64,000 nucleotides of DNA from VRUE01 sp963732225 (lineage in GTDB: Bacteria; Actinomycetota; Thermoleophilia; Solirubrobacterales; 70-9), in NCBI GenBank assembly GCA_963732225.1, contig CAVSYR010000001.1, positions 106,185 to 170,184 of the forward strand, read 5' to 3'. The position numbers and the translations under genes were made by a program. Of this stretch, positions 1-7,209 are shown piece by piece. Numbering within the stretch: the first letter of the stretch is position 1; each line of letters opens with the position of its first letter. The notes beneath the pieces were generated by a model. That model was not told where the DNA came from. It saw only the letters and a program-made list of their open reading frames with translations, and made no database searches.

Positions 1-2
1 AG

Positions 3-32
3 GGCCAGGAGAAGCCGGCGGAGAAACGCTGA
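3..32 (+). CDS. 3' end of an unidentified gene (partial)
   Basis: Read from base 3, the first 30 bases give a hydrophilic tail, GQEKPAEKR, followed by TGA. It is charged and in the base composition expected of a coding 3' end, and a non-coding stretch with a long inverted repeat follows at once. The other two forward frames are also open for a short distance, so the frame is a guess and no function can be given. Confidence 0.3.
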   Translation, partial: GQEKPAEKR

Positions 33-59
33 GTCCTGTCCCGAATTCCTTTTCGGCGA

Positions 60-159
60 TCGCGGGTTCAAAACCCCTGTGGAGGCTGCAGGAAAGCCCA
101 TATTTCCAGCGTTTTTCGGAATTTGAGCTTTCTCTACGAGGTGGGTTTTGAACCCGCGA
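60..159. repeat. 17-bp inverted repeat with tRNA T-arm-like sequence
   Basis: Bases 60-76 and 143-159 are exact reverse complements (core gcgggttcaaaaccc / gggttttgaacccgc), separated by 66 bases. The right arm and a degenerate copy at 213-230 (ttgaatccgcgactcgacg) resemble the T-arm end of the neighbouring tRNA gene read on the same strand (ttcgaacctgcgacc). The set could be a long hairpin ending the upstream transcript, or remnants of tRNA 3' ends such as those left by integration events. Nothing coding is seen here. Confidence 0.5.
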
Positions 160-178
160 CGACGAGATCCCAAAAAGC

Positions 179-204
179 AAAAACCCCCTTTTTACAGGGG
201 GTTT
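179..204 (-). terminator. Intrinsic terminator downstream of tRNA-fMet
   Basis: An 8-bp perfect stem, AAACCCCC (181-188) against GGGGGTTT (197-204), is followed on the minus strand by a T-rich tail (TTTGCTTTTTG). It lies 28 bp beyond the 3' end of the minus-strand tRNA gene and is well placed to end its transcript. Confidence 0.75.
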
Positions 205-232
205 AGGAGACTTGAATCCGCGACTCGACGAA

Positions 233-306
<74 letters not shown>

Positions 307-360
307 GCGTGGGGCCATGCTAGCAACGTGGAGGTCGTTGTCTCATAGAGTGCCGCCGGC

Positions 361-1302
361 ATGGATGCGGGCTCTCACAGGGTGGCGGTAATCGACATCG
401 GCTCCAATTCGACGCGGCTGCTGATTGCCGACGTCTTGGAGGGGCGGGTGACGGAGGTTGAGCGGCAGAGTCGGGTGACCCGGCTGGGCCGTGGCGTCGA
501 CCTCTCGGGACAGCTCTCGGCCGAGGCGATCGAGGCGGCCTGCGCCGCGATCGCCGACTACATGGCGATCTGCCGCGAGGGTGAGGTCGAGAGCATCGAC
601 GCGATCGCGACCAGCGCGGTGCGCGACGCCTCCAACGGCAGCGCCTTCGCCGCTGAGTTGCGCGAGCGCTTCGCGCTCTCGGCCCGCGTGCTCGACGGCG
701 AGGAAGAGGCGCGGCTCACTTACCTCGGCGCGACCTGTGAGAACTCGCCCAGCGTGCCGACGCTGGTCGTCGACATCGGCGGTGGCTCGACCGAGCTGAT
801 CGTCGGCACCGGCGACGAGGTCGCCTTCCACACCTCGCTGCAGGCTGGCGTCGTTCGCCACAGCGAGCGCCACATCACCGCCGACCCGCCCAGCGCGCTC
901 GAGCTCGAGGCCCTTGCCGGCGACGTGCGCGGCCTGATCGAGGGCGCGATCGCCAACCAGCCCGGCGCCAGCGCCGAGGCCGGCATCGCCGTCGCCGGTA
1001 CGCCCACCTCGCTCGCCTCGATCGAGATCGGCCTCGAGACCTATGACCCGAAGCAAGTACACGGGCATACGCTGACCCTCGGCACGATCCAGCGACTTCT
1101 CTCGCAATTGGCCTCCGCCCCACTGTCCAAACGGGCAGGGATAACAGGAATGCACCCCGATCGCGCGCCTAACATCGTGGCCGGAGTGGTGATTTTGGTC
1201 GAGACGATGCGCGCATTTGCCCTCGACCGCATCGAAGTCTCCGAGCACGACATCCTCTACGGCAGCGCGATATCGGCTGTTTCGGCTCTGGACCGGGGAT
1301 AA
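361..1302 (+). CDS. ppx: Ppx/GppA family exopolyphosphatase
   Basis: This 313-residue cytoplasmic enzyme belongs to the Ppx/GppA family, which releases phosphate from polyphosphate ends or hydrolyses pppGpp. Both phosphate-binding loops of the ASKHA fold are visible: IDIGSNSTRLL near residues 11-21 and DIGGGSTELI near 138-147, with the conserved Glu-rich GEEEARLTYLG segment around 113-123 supplying the candidate catalytic acid. The length matches the short form without the extra C-terminal HD domain, as in the actinobacterial Ppx1/Ppx2 proteins. ATG at 361 is the first start after the tRNA and gives the canonical N terminus; no strong ribosome-binding site is seen. Whether it prefers polyphosphate or pppGpp cannot be read from the sequence. 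Confidence 0.93.
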   Translation: MDAGSHRVAVIDIGSNSTRLLIADVLEGRVTEVERQSRVTRLGRGVDLSGQLSAEAIEAACAAIADYMAICREGEVESIDAIATSAVRDASNGSAFAAELRERFALSARVLDGEEEARLTYLGATCENSPSVPTLVVDIGGGSTELIVGTGDEVAFHTSLQAGVVRHSERHITADPPSALELEALAGDVRGLIEGAIANQPGASAEAGIAVAGTPTSLASIEIGLETYDPKQVHGHTLTLGTIQRLLSQLASAPLSKRAGITGMHPDRAPNIVAGVVILVETMRAFALDRIEVSEHDILYGSAISAVSALDRG

Positions 1303-1692
1303 CCCCGCATTCTCAATGGGTAGTAATTCTGTGTTCCTATGTGGACAGCCGTGTTTCACCCACCCGGACATTTGGGTTAAACAAGCGGTCGAACCCCCAA
1401 AACTTGGTAGGGTCGAGGTCATCGATTACGAGTAGCAGGCCCTTTGCCAGCTAGACGTATCGGACAGGCGAGCAGATAATCGCCACATCGGGAAAGAGGT
1501 GGGGCACAACCACCAAAAGCCCGGTAAAAGGACTCGGACGATTGCCGCATCATGGCGCCTCCCGCCGTCTGGGTCCACTAAATAAGAACTGGTCCCTGAA
1601 GACGTACCCCTGCCCGTCCTGAGGGACCAACTTGAAACGACCGTCAGCGATGGCGGTCGTTTCTTTTTGGGAAGAAGCGGCAGCGAGCCCGC
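1303..1692 (+). other. Non-coding tract; candidate small RNA or long 3' UTR
   Basis: These 390 bases between ppx and the convergent TPP-enzyme gene hold no convincing gene. They have less G+C than the flanking genes and end in a strong forward terminator (1634-1668). Just before it, GGTCCCT (1591-1597) pairs perfectly with AGGGACC (1622-1628). The tract lacks the conserved segments of tmRNA, RNase P RNA and SRP RNA that I can recognise. It may be an independent small RNA or the 3' UTR of ppx. Confidence 0.4.
1634..1668 (+). terminator. Strong intrinsic terminator
   Basis: The arms GAAACGACCG (1634-1643) and CGGTCGTTTC (1654-1663) are perfectly complementary over 10 bp with a 10-base loop, and TTTTT follows directly at 1664-1668. 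It ends forward transcription from ppx or from a small RNA inside 1303-1633. The U-run is good only on the plus strand, so it is a poorer terminator for the opposing TPP-enzyme gene. Confidence 0.9.
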
Positions 1693-3303
1693 TCAGGCGA
1701 GGTTCGACTTACGCGGGTAGACGACCTCGGGATCGGTGAGGACGTTGACCAGGGTCGGCTTGCCCGATTCAAAGGCACGCTCGAGCGCCGGTCGCAGCTC
1801 GCTCGGTTCCCGCACCAGGATCCCCTCGCAGCCGAGCGCTTCGACCATCTGCTCGTAGCGCGTTTCCGGTCGCAGCTCAGCCGCCACCGAGTAGCCGTAG
1901 AGGAACTTCATCGGGTGATGCTCGAGCGCCCAAATGCCGTTGTTGCCCATCACCCCGACGATCGGCAGGCCGTGGCGGGCCATCGTGTCGAACTCCATTC
2001 CGGCGAAGCCGAAGGCGCCATCGCCGAGCAGCAGGCAGACCTGGCGGTCGGGATGGGCCAGCTTGGCGCCGATCGCTTGCCCAGGCCCAGCACCGAGACA
2101 GCCAAAGGGACCGGGGTCCATCCAGCAGCCCGGCTGGTAGGTGTTGACGAAACGACCGGCGTAGGAGACGAAGTCGCCGCCATCGCCGACGACGATCGCG
2201 TCGCGCTCGAGCACTTCACCCAGCTCTTTGTAGATCCGCACCGGGTGCAGCGGCGAGCGGCCATCGTCGAGCTCAGCCTGCTCGCCGGCGCGCTTCTCCT
2301 CCTCGACCTTGCGCAGCTGCGCCAGCCAGGGGTCGCTGCGGCGCGCGGGCGAACCGAGCGCCTCGCGAATCGCCGCCAGGCTGGCGGCGACGTCGCCGAC
2401 GAGGTCGACCTGCGGGGCGCGGTTGGCGCTCAGCTCGTTGGCGGCCACGTCAAGCCGGATCAGTTTCGCCTCCGCGGCGATGCTGGCGCCAAAGCCGAGG
2501 CGGAAGTCGAGCGGCACGCCGATCACCAGGGCAACGTCTGCCCCGCCGAGGCCGGCGCCGCGGGCGCGACTGAAGGCAAGCTCATGGTCGGCCGGCAGGC
2601 AACCGCGTCCGAGGCCGTTGAGGAAGACCGGGATCCCGAGCGCCTCGGCAAGGCCCCGAAGCTCGTCCTCTCCCCTGCCCCAGTACAGGCCGGAGCCGGC
2701 CATGATCGCCGGCCGCTCGGCCGAGGCAAGCAGCGCCGCGGCCTCCTCGATCCCATCCGCGGGCACGGCCTCCACCGGCGCGGCTTCGGAGAACCCCGGC
2801 TCCGCCTCGGTGAAGACAACGTCAAGCGGATAGTCAACGAAGGTCGGGCCACCAGGCATCTCCAGCGCCAAGTCGAGCGCTGCCACCGTCCGCACCCCGA
2901 TCTCGCCCGGCTCCTTCACCGTCTCCGCCGACTTGACCAGCGGCGAGACGAAGGGCAGGTGATCGATCTCCTGCAGCGATCCCGAGCCCCAGCGCAGCTC
3001 CGGCGCCCGCCCGCCGAGCACGCAGACCGGTGAGCCGTTGGCCTGCGCCCCTGCGATCGCGCTCATCCCGTTGGTCACACCCGGCCCCGCGGTTAGCGCC
3101 GCAACGCCCACCCCCCGCGTCGCCTTGGCAAAGCCCTCGGCGGCGAAGGCCGCGGTCTGCTCGTGGCGAACGTCGACGATCTCGATGCCCTCGGCCTTGC
3201 AACCGTCGTATATAGAGAACAGGTGTCCCCCAGAAAGCGTGAAGAGGTGCGTCACGCCGCGCGACTTCAGCGCTTTCGCGACGATCCTCCCGCCGTGTTC
3301 CAT
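1693..3303 (-). CDS. TPP-dependent enzyme, acetolactate synthase large-subunit-like
   Basis: The 536-residue protein has the three-domain layout of the acetolactate synthase / 2-hydroxyacyl-CoA lyase group. The N-terminal pyrimidine-binding domain contains VRHEQTAAFAAEG with the activating Glu48, the central domain is Rossmann-like, and the C-terminal pyrophosphate-binding domain shows LLGDGAFGFAGMEF followed by GNN (about residues 427-457), the GDG-N(25-28)-N thiamine diphosphate motif. These enzymes decarboxylate or cleave 2-keto or 2-hydroxyacyl substrates. No small regulatory subunit or ilvC lies nearby, so a biosynthetic acetolactate synthase role is less likely than a catabolic or lyase role. 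Substrate cannot be assigned. Transcribed alone, convergent with ppx. Confidence 0.85.
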   Translation of the reverse strand: MEHGGRIVAKALKSRGVTHLFTLSGGHLFSIYDGCKAEGIEIVDVRHEQTAAFAAEGFAKATRGVGVAALTAGPGVTNGMSAIAGAQANGSPVCVLGGRAPELRWGSGSLQEIDHLPFVSPLVKSAETVKEPGEIGVRTVAALDLALEMPGGPTFVDYPLDVVFTEAEPGFSEAAPVEAVPADGIEEAAALLASAERPAIMAGSGLYWGRGEDELRGLAEALGIPVFLNGLGRGCLPADHELAFSRARGAGLGGADVALVIGVPLDFRLGFGASIAAEAKLIRLDVAANELSANRAPQVDLVGDVAASLAAIREALGSPARRSDPWLAQLRKVEEEKRAGEQAELDDGRSPLHPVRIYKELGEVLERDAIVVGDGGDFVSYAGRFVNTYQPGCWMDPGPFGCLGAGPGQAIGAKLAHPDRQVCLLLGDGAFGFAGMEFDTMARHGLPIVGVMGNNGIWALEHHPMKFLYGYSVAAELRPETRYEQMVEALGCEGILVREPSELRPALERAFESGKPTLVNVLTDPEVVYPRKSNLA

Positions 3304-3342
3304 TGTTTGAGCCTATATGGGCTTCACGGCTACCATCGCCCT

Positions 3343-3429
3343 GCCCGGGTGGCGAAATTGGCAAAAGCGGCGCCCTTAAAAGGCGCTGCCCCACTGGGGG
3401 GCTTGCGGGTTCGAATCCCGCCCCGGGCA
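3343..3429 (+). tRNA. tRNA-Leu (TAA)
   Basis: The acceptor arms GCCCGGG and CCCGGGC pair fully, with A73 following. The anticodon stem GCGCC/GGCGC encloses CTTAAAA, giving anticodon TAA. The long variable arm (GCCCCACTGGGGGGC region) marks a class II tRNA, and the T-arm is GCGGG-TTCGAAT-CCCGC. CCA is not encoded. It reads UUA codons, which must be rare in this G+C-rich genome, so this is probably the sole decoder of UUA. Confidence 0.96.
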
Positions 3430-3443
3430 TTTTGTTGAGTTTG

Positions 3444-3479
3444 GGTTTCTAAATCCGCACTAAAAAGTGCCTAGAGACC
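3444..3479 (+). other. Two-part hairpin between tRNA-Leu and the sigma-factor gene
   Basis: GGTTTCTA (3444-3451) pairs with TAGAGACC (3472-3479) with one G-U, and inside it GCACT (3457-3461) pairs with AGTGC (3466-3470) around an AAAA loop. No U-run follows, so it may be a processing signal for the tRNA precursor or a 5' leader structure of the sigma gene. Confidence 0.45.
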
Positions 3480-3552
3480 GCAACTAAGCCGCTGCTACGG
3501 TGTCCTTGAGCTAGAAGACAAACGCCTTCCCCGGCTCTAACGGAGGATTCGC

Positions 3553-5094
3553 TTGGAGGCTTCAGCTCTCACACATGCCAGTCGTCGCGGACTCCTCGCC
3601 CGCCGCTCGCCGCTGCTCAAACTTCAGGGGGACGAGCACCTGATCGCGATGGCCCGCGCCGGCAACCCCGGCGCTTTCGAGGCGATCGTCGACCGCTACC
3701 AGGGACGGCTGCTCGGCTTCTGCCGCCAGATGCTGGGCTCCACCGAGGACGCCGAAGACGTCCTGCAGGAGGTCTTCGTCAACGCCTACAAAGCGATGCT
3801 GGCCGACGAGCGCGAGATCAACCTGCGCCCGTGGCTCTACCGGATCGCCCGCAACCGCTGCCTCAACCACCTGCGCAAACCGACCGCCGACGCCCAGGAA
3901 TCGATGGACATGGTTCCCGAAGTCGAGGCCGCGTCGACCGCCGAGAAGGTTCACAACCGCGAGGAGTTCCGTCAGCTGCTGACCGACGTCGGCAAGCTGC
4001 CCGAGACCCAGCGCTCGGCGCTGCTGCTGCGCGAGATGGATGCAATGTCCTACGAGGAGATCGCCCAGGCGATGGAGACCAGCGTGCCCTCGGTCAAGTC
4101 GCTGCTGGTGCGGGCGCGGATCTCGCTCGCCGAGGCGAGCCAGGCGCGCCAGCTCACCTGCGGTGAGGTGCGACTCGATCTCGCCGAGGCCGCCGAGGGG
4201 CTGCGCAAGCTCTCCGGCCCGGTCCGCCGCCACGTTCGCGATTGCGAAGAGTGCAAGGACTTCCGCTCTCAGCTCCGCTCCAACGACAAGGTGCTCGCCG
4301 CGCTCGTGCCGGTCGGGCCCCTGGTCGCGTTCAAGGGCTTCATCGCATCGAAGCTTGGCCTGGGAGGTGCAGGCTCCGGGGGCGCAGCGACCGCTACGGG
4401 CGCTGGCGCCACCGGTGCCGGCGCGGTCGGCGGCGTTGGCGCCGCGCTCGGCGGTGGCGGTGCCGCCGGCGGTCTCGGTGGCCTCAGTGGCCTCGGCGGC
4501 GCGGTCGGCGGTGCGATCGGCACCAAGGCCGTGGCCGGGGTGGTCACCGCGGCCGTCCTCACCGCCGGCGCGGTGGAGGTCAAGCAACAGACCGAACACC
4601 CGCAGGCGAGCCCCGCGCCAGCGGTCGCCAGCGTCTTGAAGCCGAGCGCACCGATCACCAATGTCGCACCGGCGCTAAGCGCCGCCGTCGCGGCGCCAGC
4701 CCCCCTTGAAACGGCGGCGGTCGAACCGGCTCCGGTCCCGGTCGAACCGACCCCGGTTGAAGCAGAAGTTCCCGAGGAAGTCGTCGCCGAACCGCCCGTG
4801 ACCGAGGAAGTCACCGGTTCCGGCGGCGTCGAAGCGCCTGAAGCGACTGCTGAAGAGCAGGCCGCCGCTGGCATCAACGGCGCCACGCCCTCGGCCAGCA
4901 CCGCCGGCGCTCCCACTGGTGCCGGCACGGGCACCGTCGTCGTCACCGTCGGCGGCGGCTCGGAGCCGGCCACGGCTGCGCCGCCGACCGAAACCGCTCC
5001 GCCACCCCCACCGCCGGCGGAAAACCCCGCGCCGGTCGAAGAATTGCCGCCCGCCTCCTCGAGCAGCAGCGAAGTGCCCCCAGCCGAAGGCTGA
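3553..5094 (+). CDS. ECF-type sigma factor fused to a zinc-finger anti-sigma-like domain and anchor-like tail
   Basis: Residues about 28-115 form sigma region 2 (DAEDVLQEVFVNAY, PWLYRIARNRCLNHL) and about 135-195 sigma region 4 (LPETQRSALLLREM, SYEEIAQAM, VKSLLVRAR). A segment at about 200-250 follows, with LTCGEVRLDL and HVRDCEECKDF, the Cys...HxxxCxxC pattern of zinc-associated anti-sigma (ZAS) domains. Beyond it are a Gly/Ala-rich stretch (about 270-345) ending in a hydrophobic run (AVAGVVTAAVLTAGAVEV), then about 160 residues rich in Pro, Glu, Val and Ala. Typical ECF sigmas are near 200 residues, so 513 is very long. The start is TTG at 3553, supported by CGGAGG seven bases upstream. My inference is a self-inhibited, possibly membrane-tethered sigma factor; the topology is unproven. 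Confidence 0.85.
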   Translation: MEASALTHASRRGLLARRSPLLKLQGDEHLIAMARAGNPGAFEAIVDRYQGRLLGFCRQMLGSTEDAEDVLQEVFVNAYKAMLADEREINLRPWLYRIARNRCLNHLRKPTADAQESMDMVPEVEAASTAEKVHNREEFRQLLTDVGKLPETQRSALLLREMDAMSYEEIAQAMETSVPSVKSLLVRARISLAEASQARQLTCGEVRLDLAEAAEGLRKLSGPVRRHVRDCEECKDFRSQLRSNDKVLAALVPVGPLVAFKGFIASKLGLGGAGSGGAATATGAGATGAGAVGGVGAALGGGGAAGGLGGLSGLGGAVGGAIGTKAVAGVVTAAVLTAGAVEVKQQTEHPQASPAPAVASVLKPSAPITNVAPALSAAVAAPAPLETAAVEPAPVPVEPTPVEAEVPEEVVAEPPVTEEVTGSGGVEAPEATAEEQAAAGINGATPSASTAGAPTGAGTGTVVVTVGGGSEPATAAPPTETAPPPPPPAENPAPVEELPPASSSSSEVPPAEG

Positions 5095-5124
5095 ACGCCC
5101 TCGCCTGAGCAGCAGTAGCGCGGC

Positions 5125-6054
5125 CTACTGCAGGCCGATCACCTTGAGCCGGCGCATCAGCGAGGTACCGGCGAACTTGCGCGTGTCGGCGATCGTGTAG
5201 CCGAAGACCTCGTAGTCCTCGTCCGGCGGCGCCCAGGGCGGCGAGAGCACCCCGTCGGCGACCGGCAGCACCTCCTCCAGCGTGCGCTGGATCGCCACTT
5301 TGTAGCGCTCGTCCTCGTGCGCCTTCTCGCGCAGGAAGACCGAGCCGAAGGCAACGTGGCGGTGCTCGTCGCGGGCGACGTTCTGGAAGCCCTCGACGAA
5401 GCCCGGCAGCGTCCCCTGGCTTTCGTTGTAGTCCATGATGAAGTGCTGCCCGGTGAGGGCGAGCATTCCCTCGATCACCATGTGGTAAATCGTCACCGCC
5501 TCGACCAGGGCCTCGGTGTCCTCGGGCTCGACCGCGAGCCGGTCGGTGCGCTGCTTCAGCATCTCGTCGAAGAGGCGGCCGAAGTTCTCGTTGAGGTGCT
5601 CGGAGGTCTGGGTCAGCATCTCCGCCAGCTGGTCGGACTCGAGCACGCCGACCTCGCGGTAGAAGCGCTCGAAGAAGCGCACATGGCGCGCCTCGTCGGC
5701 GATCTGGGTGCAGAGGAAGATGCGCTGCTCCTCGCTCGGCGCCGCGCGCATGATCGGCCCCAGCTCCTCGGCCACCTTCTGCTCGCCGATGAAGAAGGAG
5801 GAGAGCCCATACATGCGCTGGAAGCGCTCTTCATCGTCGAAGCGCTCGTTCCAGTCCTCGCGGTCGCGACTGAAGTCGAGCTCCTGGGTCTGCCATTGCT
5901 GGCGCTCCCAGAGCAGGTAGAGCTCCTCGTAGGTGAGCAGCTTGATCTCGGCGGTGCGATCCGCCGCCTCGTTCAGCGCCGGATCGGCGGTCGCCTGGAA
6001 GTCGGCGCGCCCGGTCCGTGTCTCCGTCCCAGACGCCTCAGTGGTTCCCATCAC
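5125..6054 (-). CDS. R2-like ligand-binding oxidase (ferritin superfamily)
   Basis: This 309-residue protein has the ribonucleotide-reductase-R2 fold. The six di-metal ligands are in place: Glu91 (FFIGEQK), Glu121 and His124 (DEARH), Glu195 (YHMVIEG), Glu230 and His233 (DEHRH). Tyr190, five residues before the third Glu, matches the tyrosine that is cross-linked in R2lox proteins. The family (M. tuberculosis Rv0233 is one member) binds a fatty-acid-like ligand beside a Mn/Fe site instead of acting with an R1 subunit, and no nrdA-like gene is nearby. The reaction is unknown. A palindrome at 6100-6115 and a -10-like TAGTCT at 6086-6091 precede it. A fused paralogue lies at 52513. The cross-linking valine cannot be placed without an alignment. 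Confidence 0.85.
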   Translation of the reverse strand: MMGTTEASGTETRTGRADFQATADPALNEAADRTAEIKLLTYEELYLLWERQQWQTQELDFSRDREDWNERFDDEERFQRMYGLSSFFIGEQKVAEELGPIMRAAPSEEQRIFLCTQIADEARHVRFFERFYREVGVLESDQLAEMLTQTSEHLNENFGRLFDEMLKQRTDRLAVEPEDTEALVEAVTIYHMVIEGMLALTGQHFIMDYNESQGTLPGFVEGFQNVARDEHRHVAFGSVFLREKAHEDERYKVAIQRTLEEVLPVADGVLSPPWAPPDEDYEVFGYTIADTRKFAGTSLMRRLKVIGLQ

Positions 6055-6085
6055 TGCTCCTCGGCTCGGCTGCGCGGTCCGAGCG

Positions 6086-6115
6086 AGACTAGCAGCGGCC
6101 TGGCTGCTCAGCCAG
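6086..6115 (-). promoter_or_regulatory. Palindromic operator plus -10-like element of the R2-like oxidase gene
   Basis: Plus-strand bases 6100-6115 read CTGGCTGCTCAGCCAG, a perfect 7-2-7 palindrome. On the minus strand it is followed after exactly 8 bp by TAGTCT (6091 down to 6086), a plausible -10 hexamer, 32 bp before the ATG. The same palindrome with the same 8-bp spacing occurs before the fused paralogue at 52446-52475. The palindrome would cover the -35 region. Confidence 0.6.
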
Positions 6116-6132
6116 TCCTTGTCGGGGCCACC

Positions 6133-6855
6133 TCAGCCAGTCGTATGCGACTGCCCCGGCTCGAGCACGACCACGGACGAGGAGGTCTTCGCCTCGACGT
6201 CGGACTTGAAGGCCTGCGGATCGGTCTCGATCGCGGGGAAGGTGTCGTAGTGCATCGGGATCACGGTGCCGGCACCGATCAGCTCGGCGGCAAGCACGGC
6301 GTCGTGGCGGTCCATTGTGTAGTGGCCGCCGATCGGCAAGAGGGCGACGTCGACCGGGCTGCGCTGGGCGACCAGCTTCATGTCGCTGAAGAGGCAGGTG
6401 TCGCCGGCGTGGTAGACGGTGGTGCCGCCGAGCTCGATCACGAGGCCAGCCGCAGGGCCAATCGCGACGCCGTGCTCGGCGCTGAAAGGAGACTCTTCGG
6501 AGCCCGGCACGGTGTTGGTGTGCCAGGCCGGGACGAGCCGCACGTAGCCCCAGTCGAAGGAGACGGTGCCGCCGAAGTTGGGATCGGCGACGTCCTCGAT
6601 CCCCTGGCCTTCCAGCCACTTGGCAAGCTCGACGATCGCGACGCACTTGGCGCCGGTGCGCTTGGCGACGGGAACAGCGTCGGCGACGTGATCAGCGTGG
6701 CCGTGGGAGAGAAAGACGTGGGTGGGATCGACTTCCTCGCCGGTGGTGACGGCGACCGGGTTGTTGGGCTTGAGGAACGGATCGATCAGGACCCTGGTCT
6801 CGCCCTCGCTCAGTTCGAAGCACGACTGCCCGTGGAATTTGATCTCCATCGTCAA
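6133..6855 (-). CDS. UPF0173 metallo-beta-lactamase-fold hydrolase
   Basis: The 240-residue protein carries the metallo-beta-lactamase signature SHGHADHV (about residues 50-57; HxHxDH) and the later ligands in AGDTCLFSDM and PMHYDTFP. The N terminus MEIKFHGQSCFEL and overall length match the UPF0173 (YtkL-like) family of small soluble metal-dependent hydrolases, whose physiological substrates are not established. Its ATG at 6855 overlaps the stop of the upstream gene as ATGA, so the two are likely translationally coupled. Confidence 0.88.
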   Translation of the reverse strand: MTMEIKFHGQSCFELSEGETRVLIDPFLKPNNPVAVTTGEEVDPTHVFLSHGHADHVADAVPVAKRTGAKCVAIVELAKWLEGQGIEDVADPNFGGTVSFDWGYVRLVPAWHTNTVPGSEESPFSAEHGVAIGPAAGLVIELGGTTVYHAGDTCLFSDMKLVAQRSPVDVALLPIGGHYTMDRHDAVLAAELIGAGTVIPMHYDTFPAIETDPQAFKSDVEAKTSSSVVVLEPGQSHTTG

Positions 6856-7178
6856 CTCTCTCCTTCTCGGTTCTCGGTTTCGTCCAGCTCCCCATGCAGT
6901 GCCCAGCCAACGGCAACTCCAACCATCATTCCCATCCGCGCCTCCTCGGCAAGCAGCGAGCGCACCGCGACGATGCGCTCCTCCGGATCCGGCACCGTCG
7001 CCGCCTTCAGCGCCTCGGCCTCGTGGGACTCGCCGAACCAGCCGCCCTCGGCGAGGGCCGCGGCGAGGACCTTCTGCAGCTGCGGCGCGGCGCGAGCGAC
7101 GATCCGCTCGGCCTCGGAGAAACGCTCGGCGTCGGCCAGCCGCTCGATCGCGGCCTCGAGTTGCTCGTCCGTCGGCAC
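6852..7178 (-). CDS. Conserved hypothetical protein, helical
   Basis: The protein of about 108 residues is predicted to be mostly alpha-helical, with alternating charged and alanine-rich segments (EAAIERLADAERFSEAERI). I recognise no family. I place the start at GTG 7178 (VPTDEQLEAA). A longer frame runs to 7256 but would overlap the upstream rhomboid-like gene and adds only low-complexity residues. Its TGA overlaps the ATG of the UPF0173 gene. The C-terminal half has a Met/Val/Gly-rich hydrophobic stretch (MGMMVGVAVGWAL) that might be a single membrane segment. Confidence 0.6.
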   Translation of the reverse strand: MPTDEQLEAAIERLADAERFSEAERIVARAAPQLQKVLAAALAEGGWFGESHEAEALKAATVPDPEERIVAVRSLLAEEARMGMMVGVAVGWALHGELDETENREGES

Positions 7179-7209
7179 GGCGGAGAGCCTAGCCGCCCGG
7201 GCCAAGCGG

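Noticed and set aside
1303..1668. tmRNA, RNase P RNA or SRP RNA
   Set aside because: None of the conserved segments I know for these RNAs (tRNA-like ends, GAGGAAAG core, GGAAGCAG-type loop) is present.
5125..6054. Ribonucleotide reductase small subunit (nrdB)
   Set aside because: No nrdA-type gene is nearby and the context (operator shared with an SCP2 fusion) fits R2-like ligand-binding oxidases better; the R1-binding C-terminal tail is also not evident.
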